Source: Sandaracinaceae bacterium (GTDB lineage Bacteria; Myxococcota_A; Polyangia; Polyangiales; Sandaracinaceae). From it: a stretch of DNA of 64,000 nucleotides. The translations under genes and the position numbers were made by a program. The notes below the pieces were generated by a model. It did no database searches, was not told the DNA's origin, and saw only the letters and a program-made list of their open reading frames with translations. The stretch covers positions 744,001 through 808,000 of the forward strand of contig JACKEC010000016.1 in NCBI GenBank assembly GCA_020633195.1. The letters run 5' to 3'. Positions 1 through 7,283 of the stretch are shown piece after piece. Position 1 is the stretch's first letter, and every line of letters begins with the position of its first letter.

Positions 1-855
1 GTGTACGTTGCGGGCGTGTCGACCGCCTCGAAGACCTACGTCCTGACCGGCGCGACGAGCGGCGTCGGCCTCGGCGTGGCCCGCGGGCTCGCGTCCGACG
101 GCGTCCGCCTCGTCTCGCTCTGTCGCGACGAGGCGCGCGGGCGCGCCGCGGCCGAGGGGCTCGCGGGCACCGTCGACGTCGTCTCGTGCGACCTCGCCTC
201 GCAGGCGTCGGTCCGTCGCGCCGCGGCGGAGGTGCTCGAGCGCTGCCCGCGCATCGACGCCCTCGTGAGCTGCGCCGGCGTCGCTCCCTGGCAGCGCCAC
301 ACGACGACCGAGGGCGTCGAGCTCGTGTGGGCCACGAACTTCCTCGGCGCGTTCCTGCTCGAGCACCTCCTCGAGGCGCGGCTGATCGAGAGCGCCCCCT
401 CGCGCGTCGTGCTGATCGCCGGCGACGCCCACCGCAAGGGCGTGATCCACTGGGACGACGTCGAGCTCACGAAGGGCTACGGCGCCATGCCCGCGGGCAC
501 GCAGAGCGTCCTCGCCAAGATCCTGTGGACCTACCACCTCGCGCGGCGCCTCGAGGGGACGGGCGTGACCGCCAACGCGTTCTGCCCGGGCTTCGTGCGC
601 AGCGGGCTCACGCGCGATTTCCCCTGGTACCTGCGCCCCGTCATCGCCGTCGGCCACCTCTTCGCGCAGAGCCCCGAGCAAGGCGCGCGCACCCCCGTGT
701 GGCTCGCGACGAGCCCCGAGCTCGAGGGCGTCACCGGCAAGTACTTCCGGTTCATGAAGGAGCTGCGCTCGTCGGAGGCCACCTATGATGTGGCCGCGCA
801 GGACCGCCTCGTCGCGCTCGCGCAAGAGATGACCCAGGTCGACGAAGGCGCGTAG
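1..855 (+). CDS. Short-chain dehydrogenase-like protein, probable pseudoenzyme
   Basis: Rossmann-fold protein of the retinol-dehydrogenase/WWOX-like branch of the short-chain dehydrogenase family, about 284 residues. The nucleotide-binding motif TGATSGVG is intact near residue 17, and the structural NAG motif reads SCAG. Aligning the helix 'GTQSVLAKILWTYHLARRL' with the family pattern 'YxQSKLANVLFTRELARRL' places Gly at the catalytic Tyr and Val at the catalytic Lys. The usual catalytic Ser (VSS) reads IAG. It may therefore bind a dinucleotide without ordinary oxidoreductase chemistry. The frame is open from base 1 with GTG; a second GTG lies at base 16, and the true start could be outside the window. 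It is followed 13 bases later by the TerB-like gene on the same strand. Family is confident; loss of activity is inference. Confidence 0.85.
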   Translation: MYVAGVSTASKTYVLTGATSGVGLGVARGLASDGVRLVSLCRDEARGRAAAEGLAGTVDVVSCDLASQASVRRAAAEVLERCPRIDALVSCAGVAPWQRHTTTEGVELVWATNFLGAFLLEHLLEARLIESAPSRVVLIAGDAHRKGVIHWDDVELTKGYGAMPAGTQSVLAKILWTYHLARRLEGTGVTANAFCPGFVRSGLTRDFPWYLRPVIAVGHLFAQSPEQGARTPVWLATSPELEGVTGKYFRFMKELRSSEATYDVAAQDRLVALAQEMTQVDEGA

Positions 856-868
856 CGAGGATCGCACC

Positions 869-1390
869 ATGTACTTCGAGGGTCTCGCCGTCCTGTTCTT
901 CGCCTCCGTCCTCGTCGGCGGGGTCGCCAACTGGTCCAAGGACCTGCGGGACTCGCTGCGCGACCTCATGGATCCGGGGCCCACGGAGTCGATGGCGCTC
1001 GCCAACCAGCGCTACTCGTTCGCGAAGACCATCGTCCTCGCGGTGCTCGCCGACGACCACGTCAGCGAAGAGGAGTGGGCCTGCCTCTACGCACTGTACG
1101 AGGCCCAGCCCGCGTTCGAAGAGGACCCCCGGGAGGTGGTCGCGGAGCTCCGTCGGCTGGCGAAGTCGATCCGGACTCGAGCGCAGCTCGAGGACGCGGT
1201 CCGCGTGTGCGCGTGCGACCTCACGCCCGAGGCTCGCGCGGCCACGTACCGAATCGTCGAGCAGCTCGCGAAGCGCGGGAGCGGGCTCGATGTCGAGAGC
1301 GAAGGCGAGGGCTACCGTCAGGCACCGAGGCGCGACCCCGAAGCGCTGCTCGAGGTCTTCCGGCGCGCCCTCGACGTGGAGGTCGCGTGA
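869..1390 (+). CDS. TerB-like / unrecognised alpha-helical protein with N-terminal membrane segment
   Basis: 173 residues. Residues 4-20 are hydrophobic (GLAVLFFASVLVGGVAN) and could form a membrane anchor or uncleaved signal. The rest is helical with acidic patches ('VLAVLADDHVSEEEWACLYALYEAQP'), which resembles TerB-type tellurite-resistance or DnaJ-associated helical domains. The resemblance is weak and no metal-binding set is clear. The ATG follows a GAGG sequence. The stop overlaps the GTG start of the next gene by four bases (GTGA at 1387-1390), which suggests translational coupling to the methyltransferase. Function unknown. Confidence 0.6.
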   Translation: MYFEGLAVLFFASVLVGGVANWSKDLRDSLRDLMDPGPTESMALANQRYSFAKTIVLAVLADDHVSEEEWACLYALYEAQPAFEEDPREVVAELRRLAKSIRTRAQLEDAVRVCACDLTPEARAATYRIVEQLAKRGSGLDVESEGEGYRQAPRRDPEALLEVFRRALDVEVA

Positions 1391-2010
1391 GCGCTTCGCT
1401 GTGGGACCGCCGCGTCGTACCGCACCTCGTCGAGTGGGCGTGCGGCGCCAACCCGGTCCGGCGGCAGCGGGCGAAGATCGTCCCCGGCGCGCGCGGGCGC
1501 GTCCTCGAGCTCGGCGTCGGCTCCGGCCTGAACTTCGCGCACTACGACTCCGATGCCGTGACCGCGGTGGTCGCGATCGACCCCTCGCGCGAGCTGCTCG
1601 AGCGCGCTCGGGTCGCCGCCCGCGACGTCCCCTTCGAGGTCACCTTCGAGGAGGCGTCCGCCGAGGCGCTCCCCGTCGACGACGCGAGCTTCGACACCGT
1701 GGTGGTGACGTACTCGCTGTGCTCGATCCCGGACGTCGCGGCCGCGCTCCTCGAGGCGCGCCGCGCGCTGCGAGCCGACGGATCCCTTCGCTTCGTGGAG
1801 CACGGCCTCGCGCCGGACGCGGACGTGGCGCGGTGGCAGCGACGCCTCGACCGCTACTGGACCCGCTGCGCCGGGGGCTGCCACCTCGACCGCGACGTCC
1901 CCGCGCTCCTCGCCGCGGCGGGCTTCGCGCTCGAGTTCGTGGAGTCCCTCTACCTGCCGGGCCCTCGGTGGCTCAACTACAACACCTGGGGCGTCGCGCG
2001 GCCCGGGTGA
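1387..2010 (+). CDS. Class I SAM-dependent methyltransferase (UbiE/METTL7-like)
   Basis: 207 residues starting at a GTG that overlaps the previous stop. Motif I is VLELGVGSGLNFAHY, followed by an acidic residue at the end of the next strand (AIDPSRELLERA), the usual SAM ribose contact. Motif IV/post-motif is FDTVVVTYSLCSIPDVAAALLEARRALRADG and the later strand reads FVEHG. 'CAGGCHLDRDV' and a C-terminal strand follow. The pattern fits small cytosolic methyltransferases of the UbiE/METTL7 group; the substrate (lipid, thiol or quinone) cannot be told from sequence. It is probably expressed with the TerB-like gene. Confidence 0.85.
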   Translation: MSASLWDRRVVPHLVEWACGANPVRRQRAKIVPGARGRVLELGVGSGLNFAHYDSDAVTAVVAIDPSRELLERARVAARDVPFEVTFEEASAEALPVDDASFDTVVVTYSLCSIPDVAAALLEARRALRADGSLRFVEHGLAPDADVARWQRRLDRYWTRCAGGCHLDRDVPALLAAAGFALEFVESLYLPGPRWLNYNTWGVARPG

Positions 2011-2300
2011 GACGCTCCTTTTTGGGCTCACCTGACGTAGCCGTGGGTCGGTGCGCCCAGACCGGTGGAGCGCCCCACACCGATCGGCGACGGCCGCCGG
2101 TTCGTGTGGGCTACGAGGGAGGCGGCGAAAACGGGGGTGCCCGATGCGGCCGTCGTGGCGCACGCCACCCCGGCGGCGACCGCGAGCGCCGTTGGGCCGC
2201 GGCGCGCGTCGCGCGCCTCGCTGGGGGTACCCCCCAGCCCCCCTCGGGATGGTGGCCGCGGGCGACGCGCCCACAAACCGCATTTCAAACGAGGAACTCG
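2011..2300. other. Intergenic region upstream of the HNH gene
   Basis: About 290 bases between the methyltransferase stop and the HNH promoter. A reading frame stays open upstream of the HNH start, but its translation is Arg/Ala/Pro-rich and unlike a domain. I see no RNA gene or strong hairpin. A pyrimidine-rich 'cccccagcccccct' tract lies near 2230. Confidence 0.5.
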
Positions 2301-2328
2301 TTGCACTAAACACCCGTTCTGCTACCAT
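2301..2328 (+). promoter_or_regulatory. Promoter with LexA-type box for the HNH gene
   Basis: A -35-like TTGCAC (2301-2306) and a -10-like TACCAT (2323-2328) are separated by 16 bases. The 17-mer at 2306-2322, CTAAACACCCGTTCTGC, fills that spacer. It matches the Myxococcus xanthus LexA consensus as I remember it (CTRHAMRYBYGTTCAGS) at 16 of 17 positions; only T for A near the end differs. A repressor here would block polymerase directly. Transcription would begin close to the ATG at 2335, so the mRNA may be nearly leaderless. Confidence 0.55.
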
Positions 2329-2334
2329 CGGTCA

Positions 2335-3591
2335 ATGGATGTTGTTCACCCCGACGATGCCGGCTCCACGCTCACGGCCGAAGCCGTCGACGCCGTCCTC
2401 CGACGCATGGCGCGCGCCCGCAACCAGCAGGACCACGCGCTCCTGGAGTGGCTGTTGCGCGGCGACGAGCTGCAGGTCGAGCGCCTCCACGGCTACGCGT
2501 CCATGCGCGAGTACGGGGCGCGGGTCTTCGGCTTCGGGCCCCGCGGCGTCGAGGACCGGCTCCGCGTCGCGCGCGCGCTGCGGCGGCTTCCGCGTTTGAA
2601 TCAGGCGTTCGCCGAGGGCGACGTCGTCTACACGGTGGTGCGCGAGCTCTGCCGGGTCGCCACGCCGGAGACGGAGGCCGAGTGGCTCGCCAGCGTCGAG
2701 GGGAAGACCGGCTCGGAGGTCCAGCGCGAGGTCGCGGGTCGGCAGCCCGGAGACCTCCCGACCGACGAGCCGGAGCCGGCGCTGGTTCCGCACCGGGTGA
2801 CGCTGGAGCTGCTGCCCGACGCCTACGCGCTGCTCCTGGCGGCGCGGGAGCGGGCCGTGACCTCGGCGGGTGCGTCCGTCGACGACTCGACCTTCGTGAC
2901 CCACGCGATGCTCGCCTATCTCAGTGGGGACGGTGAGGGTCAGTCGGGGCGCGCGCCCTATCAGATCGCGCTGACGATCGACGCGCACCGCGGTGCGGTG
3001 ATCGACGCCGCCGGCGAGTCGGTCCCCGTCGACGACGTGACCGTGGCGATGGCCTGCTGCGACGGGGAGCACCTCGGGGTCGTCGACGGCGAGGGACCGG
3101 CGAAGCGAGCGTCGCAGACGATCCCGCCCAAGACGCGACGGCAGGTGGAGCGGCGACAGCACCACCGCTGCGCGGTGCCCGGCTGCTCGAACTCCGCGTA
3201 TCTGCACCTCCACCACGTGCGACACCGCAGTGAGGGAGGCGATCACCATCCGGAGAACCTCGTTGGTCTGTGCTCGGCGCATCACCGCGCGACGCACGAC
3301 GGTGCGCTCGAGGTGAGCGGGCGGTTCAGCGAGGGCTTCGTCTATCGGCACGCCGATGGGCGGCCGTACGGATCGCCGAGGATAGAGCCGGGCGCGTCGG
3401 TGATGCGTGACGCGCACCAGGTGCTCCGCTCGATGTCGTGGAGCGAGCGCGAGGCGAGGGCGATGCTCGAGCGGGTCCGCGGCGAGCTCGGCCCGGAGGC
3501 CGACTTCATGGAGATCGTGAGGCGCGCCTTGAAGAGCGAGCCGGTGGGCGGGGTGCGGGAGGACGTCGTGCGCTACCAGCGCTGCGCTTGA
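2335..3591 (+). CDS. DUF222-like HNH endonuclease with RuvA-C-like tail
   Basis: 418 residues. The first 270 are helical and look like the DUF222 (13E12 repeat) region that precedes HNH nucleases. Around residues 280-325 there is a Cys-flanked HNH motif: CAVPGC, then LHLHHVRHRSEGG, then NLVGLCSAHHRATHDG. The last 45 residues (AHQVLRSMSWSEREARAMLERV...) resemble the UBA-like third domain of RuvA, which contacts the RuvB motor. The ATG at 2335 was chosen because it lies just after the promoter; upstream in-frame codons give compositionally odd sequence. With the LexA-type box this points to a DNA-damage-induced nuclease. Nuclease family is firm; RuvA-like tail and SOS control are inference. Confidence 0.85.
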   Translation: MDVVHPDDAGSTLTAEAVDAVLRRMARARNQQDHALLEWLLRGDELQVERLHGYASMREYGARVFGFGPRGVEDRLRVARALRRLPRLNQAFAEGDVVYTVVRELCRVATPETEAEWLASVEGKTGSEVQREVAGRQPGDLPTDEPEPALVPHRVTLELLPDAYALLLAARERAVTSAGASVDDSTFVTHAMLAYLSGDGEGQSGRAPYQIALTIDAHRGAVIDAAGESVPVDDVTVAMACCDGEHLGVVDGEGPAKRASQTIPPKTRRQVERRQHHRCAVPGCSNSAYLHLHHVRHRSEGGDHHPENLVGLCSAHHRATHDGALEVSGRFSEGFVYRHADGRPYGSPRIEPGASVMRDAHQVLRSMSWSEREARAMLERVRGELGPEADFMEIVRRALKSEPVGGVREDVVRYQRCA

Positions 3592-3708
3592 GCCGCGTCG
3601 GTCGCCCTGCCGTGCTGCGACGCATGGCGATTCGCTTGCCGGCCATGACCCACGACTACGCCAGGAGAGCCCCTTTTTTCGTGAGGTCGGGTCGGGCACC
3701 CTGAGCCC

Positions 3709-4797
3709 ATGCGCCAGCCCCCGCCTCCGCCTCCCAACCGGCGACGGATCCCTCCGCCGCCTCAGCGCGGCGCCCTCCCGCGGCTCCCCGCGCCGCCGCC
3801 GCAGCCGAGTCAGCCGCCGCCCCCCGGACCCGACGGGCCGCTGCTCGCGTCGACGCGCGGCAAGCTGCAGGTCGCCGGCGCCGCCCTCGCGCTGCGCCAG
3901 GAGCAGGTCGCCGCGATCGTGCGCTACTACGGCGCCGACCAGCAGACGAACTCGGAGCTCGACGCGATCACGGCGGCGGTCGTCGCCGAGCTGCAGCAGC
4001 TCCAGCTCGCGGGCGAGGAGCGGCGCGACACCGTCGTCCCCGACGTCGAGATCGAGCTCATCCAGAGCCTGCGCGAGCTGCTCGAGAAGCTCTTCAGCGC
4101 CAAGCGCCGCAACTTCGTCGAGCGCAAGATCCGCGACATCCAGCGCCGCATCTCCCAGCTCTTCTTCAACTCGGAGCTCTACTACCAGCTCGCCATGGAG
4201 GGCGGCCGGGTGGAGTCCGCCGAGTGGCCCGAGCAGGCGCTCTACTACGCGGTGAAGATCCACGAGCAGCTGATCCTCGAGGAGCTCGCGACGATGCCGA
4301 CCGCGAACGAGGAGATCCGCGAGCGCGCCCTCGACCAGTGGCACACCTACACCCGTCGCCTCCGCACGGACTTCCTGTCGCGGACGACGCCGGAGCTCGA
4401 GCGCCTGCTCGGCATCTACCGCGACGTCCTCGCCGACTTCTTCTTCGACGGGTTCGGCCGCGGCCTCGGCGAGTTCTGCTGGAAGGTCGTGCGCGAGTCG
4501 CGCGTCGCGGCGCAGCACGAGCTCGGCTACAAGATCAAGTCCGACAAGTTCCCTGCCTTCCGAGAGGCGTTCGACAAGCACTTCCTCGAGAGCCTCGTCT
4601 TCCACGTGCAGGAGCCGATCACCAAGCGCGCGACCGAGAGCGACCGCTTCCGCGACGCCACCGCGCGCTTCGTCGCGAGCCCCGAGATCCACTCCGAGAT
4701 CTGCACCGTCATCAACGACGCGGTCTACGACTACCTCCACGGGGAGGGCTTCCTCGACCTGCCCTCGGACTGGCGCCACGTGCTGTCGCGGTTCTGA
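3709..4797 (+). CDS. Unrecognised cytosolic helical protein with proline-rich N-terminus
   Basis: 362 residues, no signal peptide or membrane segment. Residues 1-45 are almost all Pro, Arg and Gln (PPPPPPNRRRIPPPP). The remainder is predicted helical with heptad-like stretches (ELIQSLRELLEKLFSAKRRNFVERKIRDIQRRISQLF) and aromatic patches (SELYYQLAMEGG, LADFFFDGFGRGLGEFCWKVV). I do not recognise a family. Strong strand bias, few rare codons and the one-base overlap of its TGA with the ATG of the next gene support it as real. A proline-rich head plus helical body would suit a scaffold or cell-envelope adaptor, but that is only a guess. Confidence 0.7.
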   Translation: MRQPPPPPPNRRRIPPPPQRGALPRLPAPPPQPSQPPPPGPDGPLLASTRGKLQVAGAALALRQEQVAAIVRYYGADQQTNSELDAITAAVVAELQQLQLAGEERRDTVVPDVEIELIQSLRELLEKLFSAKRRNFVERKIRDIQRRISQLFFNSELYYQLAMEGGRVESAEWPEQALYYAVKIHEQLILEELATMPTANEEIRERALDQWHTYTRRLRTDFLSRTTPELERLLGIYRDVLADFFFDGFGRGLGEFCWKVVRESRVAAQHELGYKIKSDKFPAFREAFDKHFLESLVFHVQEPITKRATESDRFRDATARFVASPEIHSEICTVINDAVYDYLHGEGFLDLPSDWRHVLSRF

Positions 4798-6023
4798 TGG
4801 AGGACGCGCCCCCGCGCAGCTGGCCCCTGGAGACGGCGCGGATCGCGCTCCTCGTCGCCGCGGTCGGGTTGCACGGGGTGCTCGGGGTGTCGCTCGCCTC
4901 GAGCTGGGGCACCGACGAGTTCGCCCGCCGCGACTGGGCGGCGTTCCGGGACGCGGCCGCGCGCGTCCTCGACGGCCGCGTCGAGGGCCTCTACGACCCG
5001 CGGCCGGGGGGCTTCCCGTACCTGCACCCGCCGTGGGTCGCCGCGGTGCTGGCCCCGTTCGGTCACCTCGGCGACGGCGCCTTCTACGCGCTGATGGTCG
5101 CGCTGCAGGGCCTCGGCCTCGCCATGGCGGTGCTCGCGCTGCGGAGCCTCGAGCCCGAGCGCGAGGGGCAGGACGCGGTCGTCCTCGGGATCCTCGCGTC
5201 GGCGCCGTGGGTCATCGGCCTCGTGCTCGGTCAGCCCAGCGCGCTCGTGCTCGGGGCGTGGCTCGTCGCGTTCGCCCTCGTCGCGCGCGACCGCCCCGTG
5301 CTCGCCGGCGTGCTCTTCGGGCTCTGCGCCATCAAGCCGCCCTACGTCGTCGCGCCGATCCTGTTCGCGCTGCTGTCGCGTCGGCCCAAGATCCTCTCGG
5401 GGATGGCCGCGTCGATCGGCGCGCTCTTCGTCGCGTCCCTCGTCGTCGGCCACTGGCCGGAGTGGCTCGCCGCGGTCGGCCGGACGCTCGGCGACGTGAG
5501 CGACGGACACGTCGCGCTGTGGAAGCAACACACCTTGCTCGCGTTCCTGCGCGCGGTGGCGCCGCGGCCGGTCGCGCTCGGGATCTACGCGCTCGCCGTC
5601 CTCGGCTTCGGCGGGCTGTTCTTTCGCGCGCGCGGCGCCGACGTGCCGCCGATCCGCGCGGCCGGCTGGCTCGCGCTCGGCACCCTGACCCTGAGCCCGT
5701 TCGCGTACTTCTACGACGCGCTGCTCCTCATCCTGCCGGCGGCCGCGCTCTGGCTGCGGCGCGACACCTACCCGCGCAACGCGCGGCGAGCCCTCGCCGT
5801 CCTCGCGCTCGCGACGTTCGCGGCGCAGCACCTCGGGTTCTTCGCGCTCCAGGCGGGCCCCCCGTGGGCGGGGCTGCTCGTCACCGGCTGGCTGCTCGTG
5901 GAGGTCTGGACGCTGCCGCCCCCCGCGAAGCCGGGCTCACTGGACCATCGGGTTGCTGAACTCGACGGGCAGCCGGATGGGGATGCGACCGAGCCCCGGG
6001 GCGATGTCGTCCGGGACGGGTGA
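4797..6023 (+). CDS. GT87/DUF2029-type integral membrane glycosyltransferase
   Basis: 408 residues with about 9-10 hydrophobic segments. After the first membrane helix comes an acidic loop (DEFARRDWAAFRDAA) and a Pro-rich 'GGFPYLHPPWVAAVLAPFG', then 'VLGQPSALVLGAWLVAFALVARDRPVLAGVLFGLCAIKPPYV'. This layout is typical of polyprenyl-phosphate-dependent mannosyl/arabinosyl transferases (GT87). Transfer onto a cell-envelope acceptor is the expected reaction; donor and acceptor are unknown. The ATG shares one base with the preceding stop. The last 87 bases overlap, tail to tail, the 3' end of the TonB-like gene on the other strand, and the final 25 residues are hydrophilic and probably not conserved. 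Confidence 0.75.
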   Translation: MEDAPPRSWPLETARIALLVAAVGLHGVLGVSLASSWGTDEFARRDWAAFRDAAARVLDGRVEGLYDPRPGGFPYLHPPWVAAVLAPFGHLGDGAFYALMVALQGLGLAMAVLALRSLEPEREGQDAVVLGILASAPWVIGLVLGQPSALVLGAWLVAFALVARDRPVLAGVLFGLCAIKPPYVVAPILFALLSRRPKILSGMAASIGALFVASLVVGHWPEWLAAVGRTLGDVSDGHVALWKQHTLLAFLRAVAPRPVALGIYALAVLGFGGLFFRARGADVPPIRAAGWLALGTLTLSPFAYFYDALLLILPAAALWLRRDTYPRNARRALAVLALATFAAQHLGFFALQAGPPWAGLLVTGWLLVEVWTLPPPAKPGSLDHRVAELDGQPDGDATEPRGDVVRDG

Positions 6024-7250
6024 GAAGGGCGTGGCCTGCCGGATCGCGGCGAGCGCCGCCCGGTCGAGGTCGTCGAACCCGCTCGTGCGCACGAGCCGCG
6101 GGGCGCCCTGGAGCCGTCCGTCGCGACCGACCGAGAGCATGTAGATGGTCGTGCCCTGGTCCATCGCGAGCGCTCGCTCGCGCGGGAAGCGCAAGGCGTC
6201 GTGCACTCTACGGCTCGCCTGCAGGAACCACAGGCGGTAGCGCGAGTCGTTGGTGTCGAGGGCCGAGAACCGTCCGTCGCCGGGGCCGTACGGGGACGCG
6301 CGGCCCCCCTCGCGCACGCCGCCGCCCGACCCGGGCGAGCCGCCCTCGGAGACGCCGCCGCGGCCCGCGCCCTCGACGCGGCTCGTCCTCCCCGTCGCGT
6401 CCACCCACGACTGCATCATCTCGCGGGCGAGCTGTTCGGAGTCCACGTCGTCGCGCACCTGCGAGTCGGAGTTGGCCGCCACGGTCGCCGCCGGGCCTTG
6501 GTCGACGGCGGGGCGCCCGAACGCCACCCGCGCTCGGTCGCTGGCTCGCTCGCCGCGTCCGTCGAGGATCCCGCGCCCCGGGCTCGCCTCGGCGCCGGCC
6601 GGTCCCGCGCTCGCCGAGGCGCGCGCGCCGGGCGCACCCGTCACGTCACCCGCGCCGCCGGTCCCCGGCGCGCCGGCGCGCTCGATCGAGGGGAGGGCGC
6701 CCTCCACGCTCGCGGTCGGCGCGACGCGGGCCCCCTCGTTCGCGTCGACGGAGGCCAGCGGGCGTCGTTCGCGATGCGTGCCGTCGCCCGACGCGAGGAA
6801 CGGCTGGTCGTGCGGGTTCGGCGTCGCGCGCCGCCGCTCGAGCGTCGCCTGATCGTTGGCCGTGCGGATCCGCTGGAGCTGCGCCGCGGCGACGTTGTTG
6901 AGCGGCGAGTCGAAGAGGAGGACGCGATCGTCCTCGATCATCAGGCGCATCCCGACGAGCGCGCCGGTGACGTCGCCCCCCTCGCCCGGGTCGCGGCCGT
7001 CGATGTTCTGGAGCGCCGTCGAGCCCCCCGCCTCGGCCGGCGACGTACGGGTCGCGAGGTGGCCGCGCTGCGTGGCCGAGCCGCCCGTCGTCGCCTCGAG
7101 CGGATCGAGGTCGACGAGCGGATCGCGGGCCGCCGCGAAGTCCTTCGCCGCGGTCCGCGCCGGCGGCAACGCCAAGAGGACCACCGTGGCGAGCCCGTGC
7201 ACGAGCAGCGAGAACGCTGCGCCGGTCAACAGAGGTCGCGAACGGCTCAT
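5937..7250 (-). CDS. TonB-family energy transducer-like protein
   Basis: 437 residues. Residues 8-28 form one membrane helix (LTGAAFSLLVHGLATVVLLAL) behind a short Arg-rich start, giving an inner-membrane anchor. A long low-complexity periplasmic section rich in Gly, Ala, Asp and Arg follows. The last 90 residues match the TonB C-terminal fold: IYMLSVGRDGRLQGAPRLVRTSGFDDLDRAALAAIRQATPFSPVP, with the YxxxV...G hallmark. It would couple inner-membrane energy to an outer-membrane partner or act in envelope structure; no ExbB/ExbD or receptor gene is adjacent. It lies 33 bases downstream of the Lgt-like gene and may be co-transcribed with it. Confidence 0.8.
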   Translation of the reverse strand: MSRSRPLLTGAAFSLLVHGLATVVLLALPPARTAAKDFAAARDPLVDLDPLEATTGGSATQRGHLATRTSPAEAGGSTALQNIDGRDPGEGGDVTGALVGMRLMIEDDRVLLFDSPLNNVAAAQLQRIRTANDQATLERRRATPNPHDQPFLASGDGTHRERRPLASVDANEGARVAPTASVEGALPSIERAGAPGTGGAGDVTGAPGARASASAGPAGAEASPGRGILDGRGERASDRARVAFGRPAVDQGPAATVAANSDSQVRDDVDSEQLAREMMQSWVDATGRTSRVEGAGRGGVSEGGSPGSGGGVREGGRASPYGPGDGRFSALDTNDSRYRLWFLQASRRVHDALRFPRERALAMDQGTTIYMLSVGRDGRLQGAPRLVRTSGFDDLDRAALAAIRQATPFSPVPDDIAPGLGRIPIRLPVEFSNPMVQ

Positions 7251-7283
7251 CCCACGGCAGGATACGTCGTGGGGGGCACGGCT

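Noticed and set aside
2065..2334. Longer N-terminus for the HNH protein
   Set aside because: It would read through the promoter and LexA-type box and adds a disordered basic segment.
2332..4779. 815-codon open frame on the minus strand opposite the HNH and proline-rich genes
   Set aside because: Arg/Leu/Val/Glu-rich translation without domains; a by-product of high third-position G+C opposite real genes.
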